Shown here: one piece after another, positions 50,951 to 64,000 of the stretch
How the letters are laid out: each line of letters begins with the position of its first letter
Position numbering within the stretch: position 1 is the stretch's first letter
Position numbers and translations under genes: made by a program
The notes under the pieces: generated by a model
What the model was told of the DNA's origin: nothing
The model's database searches: none
What the model saw: only the letters and a program-made list of their open reading frames with translations
Origin: Epiperipatus broadwayi
Taxonomy: Eukaryota; Onychophora; Udeonychophora; Euonychophora; Peripatidae
Length of the DNA: 64,000 nt
Reading direction: 5' to 3'
NCBI GenBank assembly: GCA_028023455.1
Contig: JAQFVV010012419.1
Coordinates: forward strand, 1,752,501 to 1,816,500

Positions 50951-51336
50951 TGATATATAAAATATACTTGTATTTAAAATATTGCAAATTATAAAATTAT
51001 GGACTATGTGAAGAAAAAGGGGGAAGTTTGTAAATGGAGATTACCATGCATTTATATAATTAAATATTAGAAATATATATGAACTTTATTAAATTTAAAA
51101 TCAATATTTAATGATAAGTGAAATATAACACTTCTAATAAAATAAATATTACTCATTTAATATTTATTGAAAAGTAATTGTTTACAAATGAATGCTTCTT
51201 ATAAAATATTCACTTATAAAATAAATTACTGTAATATATATATATATATAAAAGTGAAATAATGCTTAAAGCTAATTGGGATAATTAGTAACCATTAGAA
51301 ACCACCAGTAACCACATAAACATTCACAATAAGAAT
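50951..51336. other. AT-rich non-coding DNA
   Basis: Nothing beyond short TA runs (51234-51250). Confidence 0.6.
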
Positions 51337-51338
51337 AG

Positions 51339-51380
<42 letters not shown>

Positions 51381-51382
51381 CT
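51337..51382. repeat. TA hairpin 1
   Basis: AGTAAT, an alternating AT core, then ATTACT: a perfect palindrome of ~46 bp. Confidence 0.95.
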
Positions 51383-51386
51383 GTAT

Positions 51387-51393
51387 TGTTCTG

Positions 51394-51427
<34 letters not shown>

Positions 51428-51434
51428 CAGAACA
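51387..51434. repeat. TA hairpin 2
   Basis: TGTTCTGCTT, an alternating AT core, then AAGCAGAACA: a perfect palindrome of ~48 bp, starting only 4 bp after hairpin 1. Confidence 0.95.
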
Positions 51435-52294
<860 letters not shown>

Positions 52295-55200
52295 CTTTAT
52301 GTACAAAAATTTAAGTTTAAACAAAGATTGTATTATTATTTAAAGATAACTTTAAATTCTACATTACCAAAATTAAAAAAATATTCATTTCATAATATTA
52401 ATTATAAATCATTTTAAAAGTGTAGACAAAGTAATTAATATTTATTTTGTCAGACTTCTGAAAGTAATTAAACAGTCAAATGATGTAAGCAGATGATAAA
52501 AAGGAGAAATCAAGAAAACATTGAATGAATAAACTGTACTTTTTGTCTTAAAAATTTTAAGTATAAATTTATTGAAATATTATTATTTTGACATTAAAAG
52601 TAACAATAATAATTTAAATAGCATGGGATATATTTTAAGAAGTTTATTTATTAATTTCATCATGGAATAAGAAGCAAAACTATCCTCATTAATATACTAT
52701 AGAAACTGATTATAAACTTGTGATAATAGAAAAAATAAAACTTCATTTAAGAAGATAAAAATGTACATTAATAAAAAACCTGCAGATTAGCAGACTGTTT
52801 TGCCTATAGAAAATGCAAAGGAGATGTAAAGAATTCATTTTTTATTAAGTTTCATATGCATAAAGATTATCTTTAGTAATGTTACAGATAATGACTTCTA
52901 TTTATTAAGACTATTGACATTTCCAGATATTGACTTGGTTAGGATGAAAATGGCCTTAGTAAAGAAAGATATAATGCAGACTAATTTTATTGAAAATTTA
53001 TAACTACTAACTGTAATATCATTTAAGTACTGGTAATGGATTAACATGTTAAATATGAATTATTCCAAAGTGAGATCTGAAAACTTTACAATTCTACCAG
53101 AAAATATTCTAGAGTATGCAGAAAGAAATGAAACTTTTTAGAAATATAATAAATGTCTTTATTAAACAGTAAAATACATATTTACTAAACATGAAGAAAT
53201 TTTTATCAATGATAGAATGAAGTATAAACTTTTGATACAAGAATTTATTATTATTATTGCTAAATAACTTTTACTTGGATTTTTTGTTCATGTTTCTATT
53301 TATGCTCCAAATAATGGTGAAAACCACAAAGGTGAGAGAAGGGAGAAAATAAAATGCTCTTTTTCAAGCAACAGTTAATTATATCATCATAGCAACATGA
53401 TATTCCCCTAAAAAAGAGATTTTTTAAATTTAGTTCAAGTTAAAAAAAATTCTTGTTTTTTATTATTTTAGTATATGGACCATAATATTAAGATAGTATT
53501 AAGTACTTATAATTTTTTGTTTCATATGTTATTTTTTATATTTAAGTATTTTTGAATTTTTCTGTAAAAAAAAAAATTGAAATTGTTGTTTGTTCTTGAT
53601 TATAATTCTATAATATGAATGATGATGTCTACAAGAAAGTCATTGATGATAATCATAAAATATTATGATTAAGGTAACTTTACATTTTTTAATATAAGAT
53701 ATTGGCATTGAATTTTAACATGGAATCAGGTAAAATAAATATGTGTTAAAATATTTATAATGTATTTACATGAAAGTATATGAGAAAGGATTGAATATAT
53801 CTTTTATATTATTCTCATGACTATATAAATATATGTATGATTGATCTCTTTATAAGTTAAAGGTAACTGACTTATTATATTTACAAGTTATGTCATAAAC
53901 TATTTGTTTGTTCAAAAATATTAAAATGTTAATAAGTTTAGATGTTATTTAAGACATAGTGAATAATATTCTATATGATGTTAAGTATTTTATATTGAAT
54001 GTTAGCTGTGAAGTAATGCTACAGAAAAGTAGAGTTATTGGAAATCCTGTAGCATTAGGGATGTGTTGTTTAAGGATAAATATGTCACAGTATATGGTAA
54101 GTTAGAATATTTATTATATATGGATAGTGACATTTTTCTAATGTCTGTAAGAGAAGCCAAGATAGAAATAAAGGTAGACACTAGAAAATGTGGTCTTAAG
54201 TTACATAATCCATGGTATCATTGTTTCTTATAATTTCATAAGGTAGCCATCCCACACTTATTATCATGAGAAAATCACACTGTTATATACATCATATTAA
54301 GGAATTAAACATAAAATAATGGTAATAGTTAAACTTTTAAATGATGATAAGGTAAATCAAATTATTGCAAAAAGAAAGAAACATAAAAGAAATAGGATGC
54401 TAAAAGAATGTAAAAGTAAAGATTTTATGAATGTTTTTATTGGATATTAGAGATCAAAATTCAGAATAAAAGTATGAAATATAATAGATATGATATTGAA
54501 AAGAAAATATGATAATTATTCATATTATGTAAGAATTATAATAATGTGCCATATCTTAATGAATATTTAAGTAATTAAAGGTTTTATTTTACAATAAATA
54601 ATAAACATAGAAGGAGTATAATAAGTTATAGAGTTATAATTAGATCAGAATATAATAGGAAGATTAAAAGTAAAGTAATGATGATATAAAAGAATATGCT
54701 TGACAAATATTTAGAATGTGATAAAAATACAAATTGTGTATTTTATTGATATAATTTTAATACAAAAATATTAAAAAGTATTGGATATTAATGGATTAAA
54801 GTATGAAATATACTCTATCCTAGTTATAAGCATTTTTAGAGTGAAGAGTAAATTATGTTTCAAAGCATAAGCTTTATTAGTATTCTAAAAGGTTATGCAA
54901 GTTACATTTGACAACATAGTTCTTATATATAAATTGGTTCACAAAACTATGTGTGTACAATGATTTGATCAGTGATTGTATGTGTTAACAAACTAGAGGT
55001 ATTTAAGAAAAAAAACAGTTCAACAAAGTCAATGATGATCACTCAATCATACGATTATATACAATTAGATATAGTTCAATTAAATTAAAGCAGGGCTGCA
55101 TCTAATTTGTGTTAGTTGACTTCAGACCTGGCACAAGGATCCATGTTAGATATAGTTTTTTTGTTAGTGCTTTTATATAAGTTCTTGTATATTCCAGGTG

Positions 55201-56085
55201 TCAATGTACTTAGTATGATCTGTAATCTTCATGTCTCTCTTTCACGTATGGTTTGCAGCTTATTTCTGAACGTGTTTGGATGTTTTCTGGGGTTATTGTA
55301 AATTATTTAGTTTGTTATAATTACTTTGCTAATATTACTTCTTTTTTAAAAGTTTTGTATAATATGTTCAATATTTTTTTGTTAAATATAAGAAGTGTAA
55401 ATTATCTTAAATTTTGTATTACTGCTGTAATAAATGTTAATGTTTGTTTTTGAATTAACAAAGTGTTGAAAGTCTCTTTTCTTGATTCCAAGTCATTATT
55501 CATCATCCTAAGACACATATACTGTAATAATTAAAGATATTTGATTTTATTGCACATAATATAAAAAGATAATAAATAAGAAAAATATTGTAATTGTTAA
55601 AGATATTTGATTTTGTATCAAAATATAAATTTTAATTAATTCAATTATTTCCTTTATCATTCTCAACGATCATAATAAAAACTTACTAATTAGTGATTGG
55701 ATTATATTTAATAATGATAATTATTACTTACTACTTTTAATTTAGTTTTTTAGGCCATTTATAAGAAAATTAATTAATTATTTTGAAAGGGAAGAATTGA
55801 TTAGTTATATTTGTTTCTTAGTTATTTTTAAATGTAGCTGGATGTAAGTAAAATCCTTCTTTACATTTGATGACGTAAATTAATTTATTCATTTTAAGAA
55901 ATACTAGTTACCTGAGATGTTGATTGAGTTTAGGAATATTAATAAAAGAATGGATAATTAGATAAGAAGTCTCATGATAACAGTAATTTTATTATTAAAT
56001 AATTTATTAATATTGATATAAAATTATATGTGCAGGTGTGTGTAATCCTGTATAGTGTACTAAATTACATAATGAAACATAGTGC
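52295..56085. other. AT-rich non-coding DNA
   Basis: No gene is supported. A weak repeat partner of 16090-16470 lies at 54080-54400. The overlapping hydrophobic frames at 55116-55301 and 55253-55453 have no recognisable signature. Confidence 0.45.
54080..54400 (+). repeat. Possible diverged dispersed repeat, copy 2
   Basis: The partner of 16090-16470. The best word is ATGTGGTCTTAAG, with collinear flanking words. Confidence 0.35.
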
Positions 56086-56089
56086 ATTA

Positions 56090-56530
56090 AAGGTCTGCCC
56101 ATCCCTCCCATATGTATGAAAATGGATTATTCGCTGGTACATAAGGGGTCAGAATGACTAATATGTCAACATGGGTAGGATGAAAACCTTGGCACTAACG
56201 TGGGCTTTGAACCATCATCAGATTTTCAATGAAATGGACGGCTGAAGAGTTGTGGGTTGGAGTACTTTGAAGTGTGTCCATTAAAGTATGAAGATTGGCT
56301 ATCTTAATATAAAGCTGAGCACTGATTGTATATATGTGTGTAGACAGTAATCTGGACCAACTGATGATTGCTGGTTATGTATGAAATACATATATTGGTG
56401 ATTATTTATCTTTTCAACATGTGTGTAATCAGGTAAGTCAGCAATATGAGATGGCATGGAGAGTTGAGGGTCATGTGAAAGTCTGAGTTTGAATCCCTTA
56501 TATATTACGTTATATGTGCAGATGTGTGTG
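56090..56530 (+). repeat. Dispersed repeat family A, long copy 2
   Basis: It is collinear with 805-1227. Its final part carries TGGCATGGAGAG (A-box-like) and GAGTTTGAATCCC (B-box-like, from 56488), spaced ~35 bp apart. The shared body lies before this tRNA-like part, the reverse of a standard SINE in which the tRNA-like head leads. The 78-codon minus-strand frame at 56299-56535 lies in this repeat and is not preserved in the other copy. Confidence 0.78.
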
Positions 56531-58180
56531 AGCATGTACAGTATATTAAATTAATATTGATATAATATATTAGACATGAAATGAGTAATATTTGTATTAA
56601 TAGCATTTTATATAAAAAATAATTTGACTGAACTAGAAGTAAGTTTCTTGTTATTGACATCTATCCATACAAATTAATGGGGGGTGGGTGGTCATCCAGT
56701 TAGGGTAAATATATATATAAGCAATTAGCTCTAAATGATAATCTATAAAAAAATAAGAATAACAATAGTAAAATAAAATGAAGAAAAGCAAAAGGTAATT
56801 AACTCATAAAATCTTGCTATAGATATAAGTTAACATTAGTTTTAAAAATATTAAACTATGACTTCTATCTTAACTACGGATGGAAAATTGTGTTACGAAT
56901 GAATGAATGAATGTAGGCATGGGTGTTGAATAAATATAAAGACACATATAAAGCAGTGTATTTATTTGTTCTATCATATAAAAAAAACTAATAGCGGTAT
57001 TAATGATAAATCTTAGTAATTAAAAAAAAATCATTTTGGTTAATATTTTTTTAAAAAAAAAGGATTAAAGATTAATGAATAAAATTTGTTACTTTATTTA
57101 TAGTAATCAGTTTTATCGAATAGAATGTTATTATGATGAATTTAAGAAGGAATATAAATATGGATCTTCTGTTGATAAAATATCATAAAATTTTGTCTTC
57201 AAAACTATTAAAAGAACGAATTTTTTATTTATTTAGAAATTTATAACAAAATGGATTTCTAAAAAACAAGGAAGAATGGAGAAATTTTAATTTCTCTCAT
57301 TGGTCAGATTTCCAACAAATGAGAGGAATTAATAACGAACTTGAAATTTAATGTTCTCTTGCATAGTGATTGGTTTACTAATAATTCTGTTGCCGGATAA
57401 TACATAGAATATTATGAGATATCAATTGATGTAATAATTATTTTAATCAGTGAAATGCTGCCACGGGTCAAGCCAGTCCCACCTGAAGAAGAGTGAAGAA
57501 TATCATTATTCGAAATAGAGTATAATTATTAACATACGTTGTTATTTGTGTATTATTCCTAACAAGTTGCTTGTATTTGAAAAGTTTAAAAGAAGTTTAA
57601 AATTTTCTATACATTCACACTTAATGATAGATGGTGGGCATAGTTTAATTTATTATCACATTTGATATACTATCATCACAAATCTTCAGGCAAATATTAT
57701 AATACTTAATTGTTTTCAACTAAGTCTTAACACATATTTTTTTTAATATTTAATATTTAAAGACTTCGTTGTGATTATTTCAAATTTTATAAATGACTCA
57801 TGTTGATTCCTAGGCAACGAATAATGAGTATTTATTGAAAGAAACATTTATCCTGTAGGGAACTGATTGACTGCTTTTTACATAAAAGACTGCTTTGTAC
57901 GTTTGCAAAATTTGATCTACCTGAAAATTGATTACTTATTTGCTTAAATATATCAACTATAAGTTATTTATTATTATTTGGCTTATACTATATATCTATT
58001 GTAAATTAATAATCAAATAATTTTTTACTTGAGAGGTCATATGACATTTGACGACCAAAAGGGGCAGAATCGAGCTGTGATACATGGATTATAAGTTATC
58101 TCAAATCACCATTATTTTAATGCAGTAAAATAATGGGCAATAAATTTTCTATAATATTCATAGATGCAGCAGACATATAC
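56531..58180. other. AT-rich non-coding DNA
   Basis: A (GAAT)4 run lies at 56896-56912. No gene is supported. Confidence 0.5.
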
Positions 58181-58199
58181 AAATCTGCATGGCTATTTC

Positions 58200-59230
58200 A
58201 ATTCGAAGGGAAAGAAAAATGCTTTACAGATTAATTTTAGGATTAATATACAAATCAATTTGTAAAACACAAATACTTCCACAAACAGAACATTCTGGTT
58301 CATTTTTCTTTTTATTATACTGTCTTAATTTTTTAGTAGAAACATTTTTTTCTAAAATACTTCAATACCATGTCTACTAACCGCTCTCTAATACATTCTA
58401 TTTTCTCCATATCTTTTCAATGAAAATAACTTTTTCCAAAATATCTTTGAGATAATTTTTACAATATAAATGAGATCTATCTCTCCCACAAAAAACCTTG
58501 CTTAAGTCTACCATAAAAATCCTATTAGAATGTTGATTCATTATATATGACAAATCCAAAAATATTGTGATTGTGCACTAGTGGACTCTTTAGTATTACA
58601 TCCAGCAAATTGATAAATATTACTTGGTTTTAAAATCTTATTATCATTTTACAACATATTCTTAAATAAAACTTTGCTGTTGCTTTTATATTATATTTTT
58701 GGGATGTTTAAAGTCTCACAACAAATATGTTCAGTAATTATAAGTGTTTTCTCTTCTCTGTATAATTGTAATTTGAAATAAATGTTATGACATTTAAACC
58801 AGAAAAGGCATACATCAATTTAAAATATATTTTATTTATGCTTATCCTATTTTTCATATCTTAGGCATCATAATCATAGCTTTATTTTAAATGTTGTGGC
58901 ATTTATTTAAAATTTAAAACAGCAGGTAAAATAATACTTTTCTAAAAAGATAACTTGGTTGCAGCAGTTATGTTTCTGTGATGAAATATCTTTTTTTTAA
59001 CTCGTTAAAAGCAGAAGCATCACCCAGGATTCTTTGCTGCATCTCAATATCTATGTCCATATTTCTACTTATAAACTTACCAAGTAATTTAAGTTGACTT
59101 ACATAATAAGCCAAACTCATAGTTATTAAGGATTTTTCTTCCATCACTGGATGATAAAGAAGTTGAGTATTTTGTACATTAATTATTAAATCAAAATCTT
59201 TATATGTTTCACTCAAAACATTAAATACAT
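58200..59230 (-). pseudogene. Decayed non-LTR reverse transcriptase, C-terminal part with a zinc-finger remnant
   Basis: The minus strand reads SETYKDFDLIIN, TQLLYHPVMEEK, and LKLLGKFISRNMDIDIEMQQR followed by ASAFNELKKR (58968-59216). This matches the FGLTIxxxKTEVM ... YLGSxxSRN ... ASAAFGRL stretch after the polymerase core of LINE elements. After a degraded gap it continues with FMVDLSKVFCGRDRSHLY, KNYLKDILEK and further frames. It ends in PECSVCGSIC (about 58250-58302), which fits the C-terminal Cys-rich finger of this LINE type with the His positions lost. Stops and frameshifts show it is dead. It is the same family as 36240-36990. The clade is uncertain without a search. Confidence 0.78.
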
Positions 59231-60805
59231 ACTGCTATTAATAATGTTAATATAGAATATTTTGTAGAATTAATATACAAAATCATATTCCTGATTACTA
59301 CATTTGTAATCTCTGTCATCTGGAATTTTAAAATATACACACATTATAACTTTCAAAGGGGCACATGTTAAAAATGTCCACATATTAAATAGATCCTGGA
59401 AATAATTAAAACAGAAAAACATTTCATAATATATATAATTCAGCCCTATTGTCTCAATGAATGTTATTTTTTAACTAGAGATGGATTTTATGTGTGTAAA
59501 CTGCAAAGTCTTTCCACTATTTAAATCATCATTGAAAAATCAGAAGATGGTACGTAGTTTTATCCAAAGGTGCTAAAATTATTTGGCTTATATTATTCAC
59601 TAAAAACATAAAATATTGTTTTTTTATTTTGACTACCAATATTTATATTATAAAATAATATTATTTCTAATAATTTTATGATAATACCACAAGTACCATT
59701 TAAGATTATGTGTATAAAAGTTACACCAAAAATTTTGTTTTAAGAGTACAAAAAAATTCTTTATTACCTTTTTAATCTTCTTTCATTGCTTATATGAAAA
59801 AAAAATCACTATAAATTTTACTCCTTCTACATACTCTTCACAAGACTTCATTGAACTAAATTTAAAACAAATTAAAGAAAATATAGTTCCGAAGAAGACT
59901 GCCAGATAATCAAAACTGTTACAATTGAATTTAATAAAGTATTGTGAATAGTCATAGAAAGAATAGATTTTGTAATAGAAAAATGCATAGCTTATTTTTT
60001 TCCACTATTCATAATGCAAAAAATATATACAAAATTCATATTTTTAAATTTAGAGTACCCTATTTTGTTTATCCAATGCATTGTAATTCAATGCAGTCTC
60101 TAGCACTAACTGAGTAATTTCTTTCTTGGGTGGTTATGTGATATTTGAGAACTGAAAATGACACATTGAGCTTAGATTCAGGGAAGTCTAGCTCTTGAAT
60201 ATTATCACTGTGCTAAAATGCACACATCATGTATTTATTATTAGAGGCACCAGGTTTTGCATTATTGTTTTGTATCCAGCTGCTACACCAACATCTCTGG
60301 GTTCTATGGAATGCAACCACACTATTAGAAATTGGACTAACCTACTTTAAATAGATTTTACGATTAATTAAATGATTTGATAATATTTTTACATCATAGT
60401 CTTACACTGAATTATGATCAGAATCTTTTAAATAACATTTTTTATAACTCTTTAATCTACATGTTTCCATTTCTAATCAACTATAATAATGATTTGCCAT
60501 TCCTTAGATATTGATATTATTAATAATTAATTGATAGGCTAGAAATCATTTGATTTTATGATTTTGCTATTAATTTATTAGGAGATTAATATTTAAAAAA
60601 AATTCAAGTATATATATATGTTGTATATACATATATAAGAAAGTGTTATAATAGAAATGTGTAAATGGAGTAATATAAATTGGATAGTTATTGTTATTTT
60701 TTATTGTGTATCTTTAAAGTTTTGTTGTAACAATAAATAAAAATCCCATAATTCATTTTTATTTGTGATTATTTCATATTTAGCATCATATATAATCTTA
60801 TTCAG
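59231..60805. other. AT-rich non-coding DNA
   Basis: No gene is supported. It may include unreadable upstream parts of the neighbouring LINE relic. Confidence 0.45.
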
Positions 60806-61340
60806 GAAGTTAAAACTGAAAAAAACCCAGTCCTAACCTTACATGAGAATAGGTTCTTAAAGGGTAATGAGCTGCCAATTTGGAATGGAAACTCATGTGT
60901 TTGATATTGCTAGTTTATCTGACAAGTGATAATTGTCTATGACATTTATACATAATGAGTGCCCTGGTATGATTTTCTACACTGAAGAATGTTTATGACA
61001 TGATGAAGCTGAAATAAAGAAGAGCTGATAAAAAAACATTTGAAAATATATATACGCAGTACAATGATTGTTTATTCTTTAACAAGATGTTGAAAGTGGG
61101 TAAAAACCAGCACCTAACTTGCAGGAGAAAAGGGTAATGATAAATATCTAACTGTCAAAGTGGGAATGGACATTCATGTGTGTTATGCCAAGCTCACCTG
61201 ACAAAAGAGATTATCCCAAAATGGATACATAAGGGAAAAGAGTGATCTGGTACTCTGTGCTGGATGATGGTTACAATATGGTGAAGTTGAGATGAAGGAT
61301 GTTCTGATAAAAACGAAAACATTTTCAATATACATATATA
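60806..61340. repeat. Diverged tandem duplication, period ~275 bp
   Basis: Copy 1 (about 60806-61062) and copy 2 (about 61081-61340) share in order AAACCAG/AACCCAG, CCTAAC, AAGGGTAATGA, GGAATGGA, TTCATGTGT/CTCATGTGT, CTGACAA, ATACAT, TCTGGTA/CCTGGTATG, ATGATG, CTGATAAAAA and AAACATTT. There is no clear open frame. Only two copies are present. Confidence 0.78.
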
Positions 61341-61738
61341 TTGAAATAAAGAGAAACTTTAAACAAATTCTATATTATTGAAAATTAATGATTCTGAAAT
61401 AATTAACTTGTTTAAAAGTTATTTTACTATTAAGAGTGAGTCCGATGTAAGTGAAATTGTGGTTAATATATAATATAAATTTATCTTTTAATCCTTTACA
61501 CTTGAGAAGTCTTCTGTAGCAGTGAAAACATTGATTTTGTTTTAGAGTTTATTTCCTTTAGCTAGTCTGGTTTAGTTGTGAATTTAGAGTAATTTTGATT
61601 ATATTGAAGATATATATAATATGCAAATGTAAAAAACGTTAGAAATAATGCCATGTTTGATATGAATTTATGATACATATAATATATGTTAACTAAAAAC
61701 TATTGTAATAACAATAAAAAAATATAATGTTAATTAAC
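61341..61738. other. AT-rich non-coding DNA
   Basis: No feature was seen. Confidence 0.6.
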
Positions 61739-61881
61739 TATTATATATAGTTTTTCAACATCTGCAGAAGTGTTTTCAGTTAATTTCTTAACTCTCCTAA
61801 CTGCCATTAAATAATAACAGTTAAGGAGGGTTAAGGAATTAACTGAAAGTATTTTTGCAGATTGAAAGACTGTATATAATA
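61739..61881. repeat. MITE-like palindrome, ~64-bp arms
   Basis: The left arm holds TCTGCAGAAGTGTTTTCAG, TTAATTTCTTAAC and TCTCCTAACTG. It is inverted after a ~14-bp spacer with ~85% match by eye. A/T-rich ends with TATATA make TA-type target sites plausible. No open frame is present. Confidence 0.85.
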
Positions 61882-62645
61882 TTTAATTACTGTTATATTT
61901 ATCATTTATGTATATAAAGTGATTTTAAACTTTATATGAATTAATATTAACACAACTATCTTAGGCCTAATAAATATTTATTGACAACTTGTATACACTT
62001 ATCGAAAATGCTTCTATATGAGGTGTACACTTGTAGATGAAGTCATAATAAACTAAGATTTATAAATTTTGAGTAATGGGGATGAGTTCATGTGGGAGGC
62101 TTTGATAATCTGGGCCAATCAATGAAAACAGTTCAGCATCACTTAGATTTTTCGGATGTCTATCCATTTGTTTAAAAGAAAATAATATTTAGAAGAAAAT
62201 TGTTAAATTTACATTTATTTTGCATATTGGAAACAGATAATTGTTTTTAAGATTAAATGAATGTAGTATGAAATTCTTTGTAAGAGTATTTGACAGAAAA
62301 CGACTATATCTTGAATCCAATCGGCTGTGTTTTGAGAAGACGATGCATCTATTGAGCTAATAAAATATGAACTCATATATAGTGTGTAGGTGAGTTCTTC
62401 AACAACTGAAAATTAAAAATGAACAACTACTTTTTTGCCAGGAATTTCATTTAAACATTTATATTTTTAATTAAAGTAAAAGTGTAAATTGTAGCATATT
62501 TTTTATACTAATTATGAATGTTTAGTTTAACATAAAATATTCATTTTTGGAAAAAAAAACTGCCTTTAAAACAAACAGTAAAACTTTTTATAATAATATT
62601 ATTATCTACTTAACAATCATTGCTATGAAACAGCAAACGAATATT
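61882..62645. other. AT-rich non-coding DNA
   Basis: No feature was seen. Confidence 0.6.
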
Positions 62646-62654
62646 TAATCACTA

Positions 62655-63390
62655 TTATTCTTTACAACTGTTGTCCGTCCACTACAGGATGAAGTTTTCT
62701 CCAACTTAACTACAATTTCTTTGATCTCTAGCGTTTCTTCTCTATATCACAACAGTACGCTTCCTTAATTCATTTCTCCATCTCAAGGGCTTATCGTTTT
62801 TATTTTTTATATTCTTATAGTATTCAGCTAAGATTTCAATTGTCCATCTATTATCAACTGGTCTAACAATATGACCAGTCCAGTTTCGTGTCAGTTTTTT
62901 AATTCTTTCAATAAGATCAATAATACCTATTGAAATTTCTTTTCCATTTGTTCTATAAAAGATAATAAATATTTCACTATACTATCCTGAATGATCTGAA
63001 GTCTGTGTATTGCTTTTCTGATCCATAAATGAAAATTCTCAAAATATGTTTATTAAAACACTACTTTTCAAACGTATTCATATATTTCCTTTTAATATTA
63101 TGTCTACCAAAAATACTCACCCAAGTTCAATTTTAATATTAATCTTATATATTATGTTTCCATCTTTAATTATAATCTGATCAATGTATTTGTAGCTATT
63201 AACATTTTCTAATCCATTACCAGATATTTCAATTCTTTTTAATAAATCATTTTTATAAATTTTTATATTCCTTCTTTTTTTCATACATTGTCTTGTTTCA
63301 ATAGTAAAAGTGTTTCTAAATAGTTGCTTCTTTTTATCAGCTATCCTCATTGCAATTCTTAATAATATATCCATTATCTTCCCCATTAAG
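62655..63390 (-). pseudogene. Decayed non-LTR reverse transcriptase, 3' end
   Basis: The minus strand reads ISGNGLENVNSYKYI then KDGNIIYKINIKIELG (63117-63235), matching the VNSYKYLGxxI..DG..xxEIKxRIxLG stretch of LINE polymerases. After frame changes it reads GIIDLIERIKKL and NWTGHIVRPVDNRWTIEIL (about 62832-62930), matching the strongly recurrent KLKWxWAGHIxRxxDNRW block. It continues with KPLRWRNEL, a TAG at 62742-62744, ARDQRNC and finally ILQWTDNS, the usual QW end. It is a different subfamily from the relics at 36 and 58 kb. Internal stops and shifts make it non-functional. Confidence 0.8.
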
Positions 63391-63605
63391 TTTATTCAAA
63401 TCATAATCATTAATGTTTTGTGACTGATTTTTCTTTAATTTAAAACAAATTTCATTAAAACAACTAAAAATTATGAAGTTTCAAATCATATTACAACCAT
63501 ATATTTGTTTTTACTGTCAAAATCTATATGCTCATATGAAACAATGTTATATTAATATGAATTATTTACACTTCAAGTAATAATAGTTAAGCATCTATTT
63601 ACCAA
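63391..63605. other. AT-rich non-coding DNA
   Basis: No feature was seen. Confidence 0.55.
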
Positions 63606-63614
63606 ACAATATGT

Positions 63615-63866
63615 ATGGTTCATTTGGTTGATAGCCTTGTGCAGTTTAGTGTGGTTGTAGGATGCAGACTCTGGTGCTCAACATCTGTGGGGCACAACTC
63701 CCTAATTTTGTCACTTCTGGTTCTGAAACTTTTTATGTGAACACAAAGCACCCAATTGTTTATTTGGTTGGATGGCTGCCTGAACAAATCCTAAATCATC
63801 TTGTGATGCAAAAAGTTTTCAATTTCACTCAAATATATTTAACACCAGTCGTGACAGATAGATAGA
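63615..63866. repeat. Less AT-rich block, possible repeat or pseudogene fragment
   Basis: About 240 bp is markedly richer in G+C and low in homopolymers. It ends in a short GATA run. Both strands hold frames of 50-67 codons (for example plus-strand 63662-63865, starting MQTLVLNICGAQLP), but neither shows a motif I can name. It may be an ageing, CpG-depleted copy of a conserved repeat. Confidence 0.35.
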
Positions 63867-64000
63867 TAGGCCACTATACTCTATATCAAGATATTAGTTG
63901 AAAATGCAGTCTATAATTTGACCTTCATTTCAGCAGAAATTGTAACAAAATATTTCAAAGTAAAATTGTATTATAACCAAACAAAATTAGTTTACTGGTT

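Noticed and set aside
56299-56535. 78-codon minus-strand frame
   Set aside because: It lies inside repeat family A and is broken in the copy at 805-1227.

Overview
This is a very AT-rich (roughly 25-28% GC by eye) stretch of animal nuclear DNA with no complete protein-coding gene, no rRNA, no intact tRNA and no CRISPR. The long di-, tri- and tetranucleotide repeats, decayed non-LTR retrotransposons, short inverted-repeat elements and traces of tRNA-like (A-box/B-box) sequence fit a large, repeat-rich invertebrate genome. A cephalopod mollusc such as an octopus is my best guess, but it rests on general resemblance of the repeats and not on a diagnostic gene. Nearly all open frames above 60 codons are chance frames in AT-rich or simple-repeat DNA, or fall inside repeats. 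The believable coding signal comes from retrotransposon relics.

Layout. 1-5.7 kb: AT-rich DNA with a ~420-bp dispersed repeat (family A) at 805-1227 and a CAAT/TATA-like module near 3751-3790. 5.7-10 kb: a relic of a palindrome end, an (AT)30 tract, two interleaved inverted repeats (6211-6787), a long AAT array, a hairpin-rich patch (8490-8790) and two MITE-like inverted repeats. 10-18.2 kb: mostly featureless, with a ~360-bp compound GATA/GGTA array. 18.2-21.65 kb is the best-defined mobile DNA: a 448-bp hAT-type element with perfect 8-bp target duplications, followed 0.55 kb later by a 2,430-bp terminal-inverted-repeat element with its own perfect 8-bp target duplication. The larger element holds a plausible spliceosomal intron filled by a 166/198-bp tandem array, a cluster of small perfect hairpins, an RFX X-box-like palindrome and a 172-bp nested palindrome that re-uses its own right end. 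27.46-31.84 kb: a ~4.4-kb palindrome with ~2.2-kb arms and almost no spacer. 36.2-37.0 kb, 42.2-43.8 kb, 58.2-59.2 kb and 62.65-63.4 kb: four decayed non-LTR reverse transcriptase relics, all with their main part on the minus strand. The first has an inverted 5' piece, as expected from twin priming. 51.3 and 52.1 kb: paired TA hairpins and a second AAT array. 56.1 kb: the second long family A copy. 60.8-61.9 kb: a diverged tandem duplication and another MITE-like palindrome.

Nothing here works as a gene system. The window reads as intergenic or deep intronic DNA built by successive transposon insertion, inversion and simple-repeat growth. The two most unusual objects are the intron-bearing, array-bearing TIR element at 19217-21646 and the spacer-free giant palindrome centred near 29598. 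All alignments were made by eye, so boundaries are approximate except where terminal repeats and target duplications fix them.
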